A stretch of 64,000 bases of DNA from an uncultured Latescibacterota bacterium (GTDB lineage: Bacteria; Latescibacterota; UBA2968), in the NCBI GenBank assembly GCA_951812755.1, contig OX638329.1:3976522-4040521 (forward strand), in the 5' to 3' direction. The number at the start of each line of letters is the position of its first letter. Position 1 is the stretch's first letter. Below the pieces are notes generated by a model. That model was given only the letters and a program-made list of their open reading frames with translations, was not told where the DNA came from and did not search any database. The position numbers and the translations under genes were made by a program. Of this stretch, positions 35,698-43,673 are shown piece by piece.

Positions 35698-36741
35698 ATG
35701 GATAAATCATTTCCAATATCATTTCCTATACAAGAATTCAAAGCAGAATTCGACAAGGATATAGCTGAATACGAAGCCTCATCTCAAGAAGCAATTCAAG
35801 ATTTGTTAGCAAAACTCAGAGATCAAAATCCACAACTTATGGACTTGAAAGTTGAGGCAATTCACGAAATCAAAATCTCCATAGTTTTAGAAAGATCACC
35901 TGTCAAAGGGATTCTACAGGAATATCTTAAGCAAGCACAATCGCATGTTGAGAAAGAGATTTGTTCCCAAATAGAAGATCAGATAGGTCGGCCAGTCACA
36001 CTTGACGAAGTAGATGGCCTTCTTACTGTACCTTCGTCTGAGACCACGAGACTGGATTTAATGCTTGATAAGACTAAAATTGTGAAGGAAATGCAACGCG
36101 TCTTGCTAAAAAATATAAATAAAACTGTCCCTAAGTCCCAAAAGGTCCGCCCAGATATCCGGATCGATATCTACATCCCTGACCCTCAGGGAGCAAAGAT
36201 ATCTATTTATGCTGAGGCAAAAGGTAAGGTGTTGGTAGATAGGATTATTGAACTACCAACGGTGACACTTGATACTAATGTGGTAATGGAATGGTGGAAG
36301 GAGCAACGCAATGCTGAACATGTGAAGAAATTATGGGATCTCAGTGAAAATTTACAGATTGATCTGGCAGTGACAGGCAGAATCCGGGATGATATTCCTC
36401 GCCCTCCTTTGGCCGAAAAAATTAATGAGCTTCCGAATCTAAACATTCAAGACCTCGGTTCAGTTATTCGGTTCGGTCACTGGAAGGCGGGTATTGACGT
36501 GGCAGGAAACAATGAATTTAGGGAGTTTGTAAAATCTCTCACTGACGCCAAGAAATTCAATCAAATGAACAAAGAGGAGCGACCAGATTGGCGAGATTGG
36601 GACCATGTCCACACACACTATAGATATGGCAGAAATTTCTTTCTAACATGGGATAAAAAAATTCTGCATTTTGACTCTGAACTTCAAGATAGGTTGGGCA
36701 TTATTGTCATGACACCTGAAAAGTTTCTTGCCTGCATCTAA
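35698..36741 (+). CDS. Protein with unknown N-terminal domain and C-terminal PIN-like nuclease domain
   Basis: 347 residues. The start at 35698 is placed 7 bases after AGGA; ATG 35695 is the alternative. Residues 1-~185 are a charged, helical region of no known family ('LLAKLRDQNPQLMDLKV', 'EKEICSQIEDQIGRP'). From about 190 a PIN-like domain follows: 'VTLDTNVVMEWW' (first Asp), 'LAVTGRIRDDI', 'DWRDWDHVHTHYRYG' and 'FFLTWDKKIL' (last Asp), then 'IIVMTPEKFL'. The base composition is clearly more AT-rich than flanking genes and codons ending in A/T dominate, which suggests recent transfer. Third gene of the ATPase-PIN set. Confidence 0.65.
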   Translation: MDKSFPISFPIQEFKAEFDKDIAEYEASSQEAIQDLLAKLRDQNPQLMDLKVEAIHEIKISIVLERSPVKGILQEYLKQAQSHVEKEICSQIEDQIGRPVTLDEVDGLLTVPSSETTRLDLMLDKTKIVKEMQRVLLKNINKTVPKSQKVRPDIRIDIYIPDPQGAKISIYAEAKGKVLVDRIIELPTVTLDTNVVMEWWKEQRNAEHVKKLWDLSENLQIDLAVTGRIRDDIPRPPLAEKINELPNLNIQDLGSVIRFGHWKAGIDVAGNNEFREFVKSLTDAKKFNQMNKEERPDWRDWDHVHTHYRYGRNFFLTWDKKILHFDSELQDRLGIIVMTPEKFLACI

Positions 36742-36771
36742 AATAGGCCTTGCACGAAAAAGGATAAAATC

Positions 36772-37446
36772 ATGCCTAAACCATACCAGGCCGTCATATT
36801 TGATATGGACGGCCTGATAGTTGATACAGAAAATATTTACTACAACACCTATAACGAGACCCTCAACGAACTGGGGATTGACATACCGCGCGAGGGTTAT
36901 GTGCGCTGTGTGGGACATCCCGTGGAAAACAACAGCGCAGACGCCGTCGAACGCTACGACTTGCCGATCCGCCCCGAAGACTTCCACGAATCGTGGATGA
37001 CCCGGTTTGAAACCGCGATATCAGACCCCGATCAAATAGACCTCATGCCCGGCTTTCTCGACCTGCTATCACATCTACAAAACAAACACTACAAACTCGG
37101 CATCGCATCATCCACGCCGCGCCAGCGCATGCACATTACCCTTCAAAATGGCGTCTTGCCCCACATAAATGCCAACGCACTCCACGACATTTTTGGGGCT
37201 ATTTTTTCGGGCAGCGACGTCACCCGCACCAAACCCGATCCGGAAATCTACCTCAAAACCGCTGCAAAACTCAATGTCCCGCCCGAAACCTGTGTCGTAT
37301 TTGAAGACAGTTCTGCCGGCGTACAATCTGGAAAAGCCGCTGGCATGGCAGTCTTCGCCATCCCCAATTTCTTTACCGCACAGCAAAATCACGACACAGC
37401 CGACCGCATACTCACCCGCCTCGACGCGGCAATTGAGATATTGTGA
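36772..37446 (+). CDS. HAD superfamily phosphatase (beta-phosphoglucomutase-like, subfamily IA)
   Basis: 224 residues with all four HAD motifs: 'IFDMDGLIVDT' (nucleophile and acid Asp), 'GIASSTPRQRM' (Ser/Thr), 'TKPDPEIYLKTA' (Lys) and 'VFEDSSAGVQSGKAAGM' (acidic). The helical cap between motifs I and II fits phosphosugar phosphatases or mutases. Cytoplasmic; substrate unknown. Ends close to a mobile inverted-repeat element. A weak hairpin (gaagcag at 37445, ctgcttc at 37463) overlaps its stop and could be a terminator, although no T-tract follows. Confidence 0.85.
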   Translation: MPKPYQAVIFDMDGLIVDTENIYYNTYNETLNELGIDIPREGYVRCVGHPVENNSADAVERYDLPIRPEDFHESWMTRFETAISDPDQIDLMPGFLDLLSHLQNKHYKLGIASSTPRQRMHITLQNGVLPHINANALHDIFGAIFSGSDVTRTKPDPEIYLKTAAKLNVPPETCVVFEDSSAGVQSGKAAGMAVFAIPNFFTAQQNHDTADRILTRLDAAIEIL

Positions 37447-37477
37447 AGCAGCGATTAGCCTCCTGCTTCTAATTCTT

Positions 37478-37635
37478 AACTGATGTTACGCATGTCAGGC
37501 GTTTTGTCATGCTGAGCGAAGTGGAACGGAGCCGAAGCATCTGTTCCACCAGCGTTGGTAGAAGATTCTTCGACTCCGCTGCGCTCCGCTCAGAATGACA
37601 GGTGCATTATATTTTGCCTATGCGTAACGTCAGTT
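37478..37635. mobile_element. MITE-like inverted-repeat element, copy 1 (158 bp)
   Basis: The ends are aactgatgttacgcat (37478-37493) and atgcgtaacgtcagtt (37620-37635), inverted repeats differing at one position. Inside, two arms (tgtcatgctgagcgaagtgg at 37505 and the inverted tcagaatgaca at 37590) make the whole element self-complementary. No coding capacity. It sits in a 7-bp-periodic AT array; if the ends are taken as ctgaygttacgca, the flanks ttcttaa and tttttaa look like a 7-bp target duplication with one mismatch, but the array periodicity would give the same appearance. Confidence 0.75.
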
Positions 37636-37657
37636 TTTAATTTTTAATTTTTAATTC
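37634..37657. repeat. 7-bp-periodic AT repeat (tttttaa)
   Basis: Three units of tttttaa (37634-37654) follow the MITE-like element directly and end at the stop of the isomerase gene. Same family as the arrays at 40700-40772 and on both sides of the second element copy. Confidence 0.6.
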
Positions 37658-38452
37658 TCACGTTCTTTCCCAAGTCTCATACCACTTCCGGTACCCCGTC
37701 TCCACGGGTTCGATATCGCCCACCTCAAACTCCAGTGCATAATCCCGATCATAGCCCAGTGCTTCCACCTGATCCCACACCCAGTGATAATCGATAATGC
37801 CATCGCCGAGCATGCAACGCTCCCACTTGCCCTCTGAGTTGTAATCGCCATCCTTGATATGCACATGTACGATATAATCCTTAAACACATCAAAAGCAGA
37901 CTTGTAATCTGCTCCTGCAGCCATCAAATTGCACGGCTCGTACAAAATCCCAAAATACTTTGAATCGACCTTCTCACAAATCTCCTGACAAGCCTCTGGA
38001 TTGCCAGAAATTTCAGTACCGTGGTTCTCAATCCCCATATAAATACCCAATTTCTCGGCGTATTCCGCTGATTCGCGAAAATGGGGCACCATCGTATCAA
38101 TCGAAGCGCGTTTGCCATCACCCGGCATAATGCGAATGGACTTTGAACCAAACGCCTTACCTACATCCAGTGTCTTTTTCATATCCTCCATTGCCGCCTG
38201 CCTGTCATCCTCCAAAGCAGCGACAAAATCTCGCCCACAATACGACCCGATATTTGCCAACACCACGCCGTACCTGTCACAAACCCGGCGCAATTCATCC
38301 ATATCGTAATCCGGATCACTCACCGAAAAATGCGGCATGCGTCCCACCAGATCAATTTTGTCAAACCCCGCTTCGGAAATCACCTTAAACGTGTAATCCA
38401 GATCCTTTTCCCGAAGCGGAAAACTACACGCAGAAATGCGCGTCACATCCAT
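37658..38452 (-). CDS. Sugar phosphate isomerase/epimerase (xylose isomerase-like TIM barrel)
   Basis: 264 residues. 'ISACSFPLREKDLDYTFKVI' starts the barrel. Metal-ligand positions are seen in 'MGIENHGTEISG' (Glu), 'GILYEPCNLMAAG' (Asp replaced by Glu-Pro), 'VHVHIKDGD' (His, Asp) and 'YALEFEVGD' (Glu). AP-endonuclease-2/IolE-like fold, typical in sugar and inositol catabolism. AAGGAGG precedes the start; 11-bp gap to the upstream DUF3604 gene, so they are co-transcribed. Confidence 0.8.
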   Translation of the reverse strand: MDVTRISACSFPLREKDLDYTFKVISEAGFDKIDLVGRMPHFSVSDPDYDMDELRRVCDRYGVVLANIGSYCGRDFVAALEDDRQAAMEDMKKTLDVGKAFGSKSIRIMPGDGKRASIDTMVPHFRESAEYAEKLGIYMGIENHGTEISGNPEACQEICEKVDSKYFGILYEPCNLMAAGADYKSAFDVFKDYIVHVHIKDGDYNSEGKWERCMLGDGIIDYHWVWDQVEALGYDRDYALEFEVGDIEPVETGYRKWYETWERT

Positions 38453-38463
38453 ATTAATCCTCC

Positions 38464-40680
38464 TTAATCTACAGCGTAATCCACAAAAATTGGACTGCTC
38501 CAGGCCATCTCCATATCGGTTTGCACCACGCGAACATAATAAGGATTGATACCCGGCTTTGCGTTTTCATCGGTAAAATCGAACGATACCTCACCCGCGG
38601 CCTGTGCCTCAGGCGCGAAATCAATAGTCACGCGCCGATTCAATGGCCCGAGTTCCATTGTCACCGCGCCATTTTCCAGATCACTTGACCCAACGTGAAA
38701 TCCAACCTTTTCAGCCGGTGCATGCGACATACGTCTGGGCGGTTTGATCCCCTGATCGCCAAATAAAGGACCGGTAATAACCGAAGTATTCACCACGCAT
38801 TCAATATCCACATCGCCATCGCCCGGCAAGTCCAGAATAATACCACTGCGATACCCACACGCCACAGAATACCAGCGCAGCCCCTCATCGGTCACATCAA
38901 AAACGCGAGAGCGCGGGCTGTCAAACCGAATTTTTTCAACGCCATTAATCGCACGCCCTGAAACCCTCAGTGTCCCCTCCCAGATCACACCGGAATAACT
39001 GCTCTTGCGACTCGCGCCCTCCCACAAAATACGCACGCGATTGCGGTCTTTTTTTCCTTCAATCGGATGACTGTAAATCCGTTCCAACCCACGGTACAAT
39101 TCCACAGATTCATACGGCGCAGTACCCGCTACAAAAGCCGAGATATGCGGTGTATTTCTCGTCGTGAACTCCTCCCCCATCAAATGGTCTTCACACGAGG
39201 TATGCAGCAAAATCCGCGCACCTGTCGTCGCGTAAATGCGCCTCGCTTTGTACGCGTCCAAAACACTTTCAATCGTCAACTCCGGCGCGTACACCGCGGC
39301 CAATCCCGCCTTGGCATAACGCCGATGCTGAAACCCCGGCGTATCCCCGCCCGGTCGCCCGTTGTGGCTATCGCTTCCACCGAAAAATCCCATGCGATAA
39401 TCGCGCTCAAGTGTCTCCTGCAAAATCCACTCAAATGTCCCGTGATCCGATGTCACTTCCACAGCGGGTTCCAGATAGGGATCGTGGTATTGCAAATCGG
39501 AATGTTCGCCGCCCACATGAGCCGTAATCACCGTATCCGTCCCGCGATACGCTTCATAGACCTCTGTAATATGCCTCAAATCCGTATCTTCGTCCGATTT
39601 ATCAGCCAATCCCTCATGTCCAGATCGACGAATCGGTTGATCGTGCCGCCGAAAATACACGTTGTGATGCCCGCCCCTCGTGGTTTGTGCCGACCACTCA
39701 AAGCCCGGCAAAGCGACAAATTGCCCCGGCTGATTATACGCGCGTTCCGTCTCTTGCTGCAACACCCAATCGCTTTTGCTCAAAACGTGATCGTTGCGCT
39801 GATACCCCGCAAAGTGGATAGCTGCAACATCTCGCGCGTACCGGAAAAAATCGGGAATCTTCTCCGCCATAGCCACCTGACCGCCGTGTGAGTCTCCCCA
39901 ATACAGCGCGAATTGCGGTGCTGCATTGCGGCACGCAATCGGATTGCTCTGTGCGACCAGTGTGCCATCGTCGGCATCGATACGATGCACTCCTCCGCGC
40001 TCTACCACACACTCATCCACCCACCGCACGCCCTCGTCTGCATCGCCAAAGCTCACGGTTTGTGGCACCTGCACATCATTGCCGTTGAGAGTCACCTCCC
40101 CGCGATAAGAAACCGCTGGATTACCCCATGCATCTTCGGCCTTGACTTGAATGCGAAATGGTTTGCCAGACTCGACAATGGACGGCGCATTGATCGTCAG
40201 TTTTACGGCCTCGCCCCCCACAATGCACAAAGACGGCGGATTGGGCAATATCGCAGCCTCGCCATCACCCGCATCGACAGCCACCCAGAAAAAGTGCTGC
40301 GCCTCGGCAAAAGTCTGCGACCGAAACCCCGGCCCGCCACCTGTCGTATCGCCATAAGTCACCGAGACCTGCTCACCTTCTGCCAAAGCGCGCCCATTCA
40401 CAGTCAGCGAAAGCGACATCATACTCTGCACCAATGCTCCCACACGCGCTTCCCTCGGCGCATCAACCGTCAAATAATCCGCCCCTGCGGGATCATCCAT
40501 CTGAGGGGTTGCGCGGTCTGAATCCGCATCCGTATAAATCCGAATCGTCCCACCTCTTGCAATCCCTTTTTCCCCTGCCGTATAAGTCAGCGTCCATGTG
40601 CCATAGGACCCCGCTACCACATCTTCCGAAGGACTCACTGTCGCACTCCCATATAACTTTTTCACTTCTGCATCAGACAT
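38464..40680 (-). CDS. DUF3604 family protein (PHP-like metal-dependent hydrolase fold)
   Basis: 738 residues, no signal peptide. After an N-terminal beta-rich region (1-~260), 'YWGDSHGGQV' (~270) opens the DUF3604 core. Histidine-rich metal-binding stretches follow ('RGGHHNVYFRRHDQP', 'ITAHVGGEHSDLQ') and 'GFFGGSDSHNGRPG' (~450), a PHP-type signature with D-S-H. A C-terminal beta domain ends the protein. The family is uncharacterised but related to PHP phosphoesterases. Its neighbours are a sugar isomerase and a DUF6785/6784-type membrane protein. GGGAG precedes the start. Confidence 0.75.
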   Translation of the reverse strand: MSDAEVKKLYGSATVSPSEDVVAGSYGTWTLTYTAGEKGIARGGTIRIYTDADSDRATPQMDDPAGADYLTVDAPREARVGALVQSMMSLSLTVNGRALAEGEQVSVTYGDTTGGGPGFRSQTFAEAQHFFWVAVDAGDGEAAILPNPPSLCIVGGEAVKLTINAPSIVESGKPFRIQVKAEDAWGNPAVSYRGEVTLNGNDVQVPQTVSFGDADEGVRWVDECVVERGGVHRIDADDGTLVAQSNPIACRNAAPQFALYWGDSHGGQVAMAEKIPDFFRYARDVAAIHFAGYQRNDHVLSKSDWVLQQETERAYNQPGQFVALPGFEWSAQTTRGGHHNVYFRRHDQPIRRSGHEGLADKSDEDTDLRHITEVYEAYRGTDTVITAHVGGEHSDLQYHDPYLEPAVEVTSDHGTFEWILQETLERDYRMGFFGGSDSHNGRPGGDTPGFQHRRYAKAGLAAVYAPELTIESVLDAYKARRIYATTGARILLHTSCEDHLMGEEFTTRNTPHISAFVAGTAPYESVELYRGLERIYSHPIEGKKDRNRVRILWEGASRKSSYSGVIWEGTLRVSGRAINGVEKIRFDSPRSRVFDVTDEGLRWYSVACGYRSGIILDLPGDGDVDIECVVNTSVITGPLFGDQGIKPPRRMSHAPAEKVGFHVGSSDLENGAVTMELGPLNRRVTIDFAPEAQAAGEVSFDFTDENAKPGINPYYVRVVQTDMEMAWSSPIFVDYAVD

Positions 40681-40699
40681 AATCGCACTCCCAAAAGAG

Positions 40700-40772
40700 A
40701 ATTAAAAATTAAAAATTGAGAATTAAAAATTGGGTTCATTCTTAATTTTTAATTCCTAATTCCTAATTCCTA
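40700..40772. repeat. 7-bp-periodic AT array with central inversion
   Basis: Units aattaaa, aattaaa, aattgag, aattaaa, aattggg, then after a ttcattc hinge ttaattt, ttaattc, ctaattc, ctaattc. All units are exactly 7 bp and the second half is the reverse complement type of the first, so the transcript could fold into a long AU-rich hairpin. It fills the gap between the DUF3604 gene and the membrane protein gene, and ends at the latter's stop. Confidence 0.7.
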
Positions 40773-42728
40773 TTACCAACCGTGAACAAAATGCCCGCCA
40801 TCTGGAAACCAGATCGCATCCACAACACTCGACAGCGCAATGCCAAACAAATACCCGACAATCACGCCATACCAGAACGGCAGCGACCGCCTGTAAAGCT
40901 GCACGCCACCAAATCGCAACACAACCACCTTCACCAGCCACACGAGCAACAAACAAAACGCATATCGCCCGGGTGGAAACGCAATGGCGACCGGATGAAA
41001 AGGCCACCACGCAAACTGCGAACGCAAATAAGTCAAAACACCTGCTTCGGCAAATCCAAACAACCACACACCGAGCTTTTGCGTATCAAAAACCGATATT
41101 TTACTGCCCTCAATATAAGGCACCCGCGAAATGAGTGAGTCCATAGGCCACGACACCAGTAGCCCATTCAACCCGCCTTCGTCATAACAGCGAAACAAAT
41201 AAAAACCACCCGCACTCATATACCCGACCAAATACGCCAGCGGAACCATCCCCCAGATCCACGGATGCCGGCGCAGCGAATTGCCAAACATGCGAAAAAT
41301 ATGCGGAATAGCAGCCAGACAGGTCGTTCGGATTGAAGCCCCTAAAAACACATTGCGATTGAACAAGATCAGCATCGACTGCGACGTGGGCGAAAGTCTC
41401 GACGTACCAATCACAGAGTGAATCAGCGCCACGCCCTTACCGCCAGCGGGATTGAGAAAGGTAAAACCAGTCGCTGCCGCGTATTTTGCAATACCAAAAT
41501 AACACATAAACATCAGGACGAGTTGCCCCACCACCGCCCAGAACCCCACCCCCGAAGACATCATCCAGCCGCCGATACCAACCGTTGCCAAACACAAGCC
41601 AACCCAGGCAGTACGATATGTAACTGGCACGCCATCGTCAACAGCACGAGATCGGTGCAACGCTTTTTGAACCGTCTCTTTTAAGTGCTTCCGCGCAACC
41701 CACACCGACCACAGCACCAGACACGCCAGCGCACCGTGCATCTCGAGCATCGCAATCTCGCCAGCCTTGGCGGGTTGTCCTTCTAACCCTACCGTAAAGC
41801 CCGTTCGATTCAGCAGCCCCACCTTAAAAATATTGATCACATTGTAAAACCACACACTGAACAACATATCCACCGGACAAAGATAGGCCAGGCCCATAAT
41901 CAGTGGTTGCACACGCAAATAATACGCCGGGAAATACGGTCCCAAATCCACCGCTTTGGTGAGATAGTGATCAAAAACCGTAATCCTCGGCATATTCAGT
42001 TGAAAATAACCCACAATATTCCAGCAAATCACACCGGCCACGCACCAGAACCCGATCCAGAAAATTTTGTCTTGTAACACAGCGGGCACGCGACCTTCAT
42101 CTGCGCCCTCGATCAAAGCCACGGGGAATTCGGACATGGGAAAGACCAGGCGCTCTTTTTCCTGCCACTGCTTAAAAAAAAGCACGCTGCCGAAAAATCC
42201 CGCCATCACCGCGCTGATACAGCCGACAAACCACCAGAAAAAAGGCCGCACCCACAGCAACCACGGCACGGGATCGCCGCTATGACGCCCGGTGTACACC
42301 GCCCGCACATCGGGTATATTGGCGTCTAAAAAAAACCACCTGGGCAAAAAGGGAATGACCGCATCTCGCAGACGATTTTCCGGCGATGCGAAAAACTCGG
42401 GCGACGGAATCAGACTCACCGCATAAAACCCCCACCCCACCGCTGGCAAACTCCCGACAATCCACATCATCGAAAAAATCGTGAGCAATTCAATGCGAGA
42501 CAACGCGAACCGAGGCGCAAAATAAATCATTCCCGCATTGATCCCCACCCACATCACAAAGGGAATCAAAGCAGCCACGGGCAAATAGCTCTTGACCAGA
42601 TTCCCCGCAAAATAACTCATATACCACGTCGCAACCGCAATGGTCACCAGCCCCAATAAAATAGATCGAAAAGTTATTGTATCCGGCGCAGGAGCGGTCT
42701 CGGATTGTATTTGGGATGAAAGGGCCAT
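40773..42728 (-). CDS. Large polytopic membrane protein, DUF6785/DUF6784 type (paralogue)
   Basis: 651 residues with about 13-15 hydrophobic segments, co-linear with the protein at 8618-10606. Shared points: 'WVRPFFWWFVGCISAVMAGF', 'FFKQWQEKERLVFPM', 'FDHYLTKAVDLGPYFPAYY' at the matching place, 'AWWPFHPVAIAFPPG', 'WLVKVVVLRFGG' and 'LPFWYGVIVGYLFG'. Probably a transporter; substrate unknown. No Shine-Dalgarno sequence is visible at ATG 42728. Placed upstream of DUF3604 and the sugar isomerase on the minus strand, which suggests uptake for their pathway. Confidence 0.65.
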   Translation of the reverse strand: MALSSQIQSETAPAPDTITFRSILLGLVTIAVATWYMSYFAGNLVKSYLPVAALIPFVMWVGINAGMIYFAPRFALSRIELLTIFSMMWIVGSLPAVGWGFYAVSLIPSPEFFASPENRLRDAVIPFLPRWFFLDANIPDVRAVYTGRHSGDPVPWLLWVRPFFWWFVGCISAVMAGFFGSVLFFKQWQEKERLVFPMSEFPVALIEGADEGRVPAVLQDKIFWIGFWCVAGVICWNIVGYFQLNMPRITVFDHYLTKAVDLGPYFPAYYLRVQPLIMGLAYLCPVDMLFSVWFYNVINIFKVGLLNRTGFTVGLEGQPAKAGEIAMLEMHGALACLVLWSVWVARKHLKETVQKALHRSRAVDDGVPVTYRTAWVGLCLATVGIGGWMMSSGVGFWAVVGQLVLMFMCYFGIAKYAAATGFTFLNPAGGKGVALIHSVIGTSRLSPTSQSMLILFNRNVFLGASIRTTCLAAIPHIFRMFGNSLRRHPWIWGMVPLAYLVGYMSAGGFYLFRCYDEGGLNGLLVSWPMDSLISRVPYIEGSKISVFDTQKLGVWLFGFAEAGVLTYLRSQFAWWPFHPVAIAFPPGRYAFCLLLVWLVKVVVLRFGGVQLYRRSLPFWYGVIVGYLFGIALSSVVDAIWFPDGGHFVHGW

Positions 42729-42734
42729 GAAAAC

Positions 42735-42775
42735 TGTCAGAATCAGGATACGCGGGATGAAAGGATGATCAGGAT
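42735..42775 (+). repeat. 41-bp dispersed repeat (aatcaggata / caggat type), copy A
   Basis: tgtcagaatcaggata, then three further (c)aggat/gggat units. The reverse complement of 45968-46008 reads tgtctgaatcaggata and has the same spaced aggat units. Two oppositely oriented copies, each just upstream of a gene start (42728 minus, 46019 plus). Confidence 0.55.
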
Positions 42776-42945
42776 AAAACCCCGTGGTTCAGAGTGATGA
42801 GCGGATAAAAGACTAAAAAGCCACAAAAGACGCGAATAATTTGAGCGTCTGCACAGAAGGCACAAAAAAACGACCGCCCAATATAACACGGAATACAAGG
42901 GGATTCAAGGATTGAGATGGGATAAACTGCGCCTGCATTTTATTT

Positions 42946-43011
42946 AAAAATCCTCTAAAAATGATCCGCACAGTACGAGGCGTGGGATACTGTTTTAAGC
43001 CGATAGGGTAA
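42946..43011 (+). pseudogene. C-terminal remnant of an OmpR/PhoB-type response regulator
   Basis: In frame, 42961-43011 encodes M-I-R-T-V-R-G-V-G-Y-C-F-K-P-I-G then TAA. 'IRTVRGVGY' followed by an aromatic residue is the nearly invariant end of the winged-helix DNA-binding domain of OmpR-family regulators. Upstream the frame holds only about 15 unrelated codons before a TGA at 42913, so the receiver and most of the effector domain are gone. A hairpin terminator begins 21 bp after its stop, where the intact gene's terminator would be. Confidence 0.5.
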
Positions 43012-43031
43012 ACGACCACTCTTTCTCCCCC

Positions 43032-43072
43032 AACGGGACGTATGTTCTTTTGAGCACACGTCCCGTTTTTTT
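43032..43072 (+). terminator. Rho-independent terminator
   Basis: Perfect 10-bp stem aacgggacgt (43032-43041) / acgtcccgtt (43058-43067), 16-base loop, seven T residues (43066-43072). It faces the plus strand and would stop transcripts coming through the response-regulator remnant. The loop contains the -35 of the next promoter. Confidence 0.75.
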
Positions 43073-43079
43073 GTATAAT
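43050..43079 (+). promoter_or_regulatory. Sigma-70 promoter of ogt, interleaved with the terminator
   Basis: ttgagc (43050-43055), 18-bp spacer, tataat (43074-43079). The -35 lies in the terminator loop and the -10 directly behind its T-tract. Transcription should start near 43086, 27 bp before the GTG start, with GGAGG in between. Confidence 0.6.
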
Positions 43080-43112
43080 TATATAAAGCAAGACATAGTC
43101 ACGGAGGTCGCT

Positions 43113-43643
43113 GTGTTAGATTTACAGATATTAAAGCAATTGCCGCGAGAGACCGTATGGGAAGATGTGGTAAGTCCTCTGGGACTGTTGACCGTGTTGG
43201 CCTCAGATGATGGCGTACATGCGATTGCATTTGAGGATGATCAAACGGAACAGGCGAAGACAAATTTGCCTCGCGCGGTGAATCATCCAATCATAAATGC
43301 TGCGGCCGAACAACTCGCGATGTATTTTGAAGGGACGCTGGAAATTTTCGATTTGCCACTGGACTTGCGTGGAACGGATTTTCAGAAGCAAGTATGGAAA
43401 TTATTGCTGGAAATACCCTTCGGAGAGACGCGAACATATCGCGACATCGCCCGTGAATTGGGCAATGCAGGTGCGTCGCAAGCCGTGGGTGCGGCCAATG
43501 GCAAAAATCCCGTGGCAATAGTGGTACCCTGTCACCGCGTGATCGGCGCGTCCGGTCATCTAACGGGATATGCTGGAGGGATGGACAAGAAAAAATTTCT
43601 CTTAACACATGAAGGCGTGATTCAACCGATGCTATTTGGGTAA
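43113..43643 (+). CDS. ogt: Methylated-DNA--protein-cysteine S-methyltransferase
   Basis: Suicide repair protein that moves the methyl group from O6-methylguanine to its own cysteine. 176 residues from GTG 43113, chosen for GGAGG six bases upstream and because earlier codons lie before the predicted transcription start. The C-terminal domain has 'FQKQVWKLLLEIPFGETRTY' (DNA-binding helix and RAL-like region), 'ASQAVGAANGKNPVAIVV' and the active-site PCHRVIG with C140. Single-domain type, without the Ada regulatory half. Confidence 0.93.
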   Translation: MLDLQILKQLPRETVWEDVVSPLGLLTVLASDDGVHAIAFEDDQTEQAKTNLPRAVNHPIINAAAEQLAMYFEGTLEIFDLPLDLRGTDFQKQVWKLLLEIPFGETRTYRDIARELGNAGASQAVGAANGKNPVAIVVPCHRVIGASGHLTGYAGGMDKKKFLLTHEGVIQPMLFG

Positions 43644-43673
43644 CCGCTAATAGCTTTTTTTAAGGAGTTTAAA

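Noticed and set aside
37445-37469. Hairpin gaagcag/ctgcttc as a terminator of the HAD gene
   Set aside because: Seven-base stem with an 11-base loop and no T-tract; too weak to list as a terminator, though it may assist.
42813-43091. 92-codon minus-strand frame in the gap upstream of ogt
   Set aside because: It runs through the terminator and promoter, and its reverse strand explains the sequence better (response-regulator tail, hairpin).
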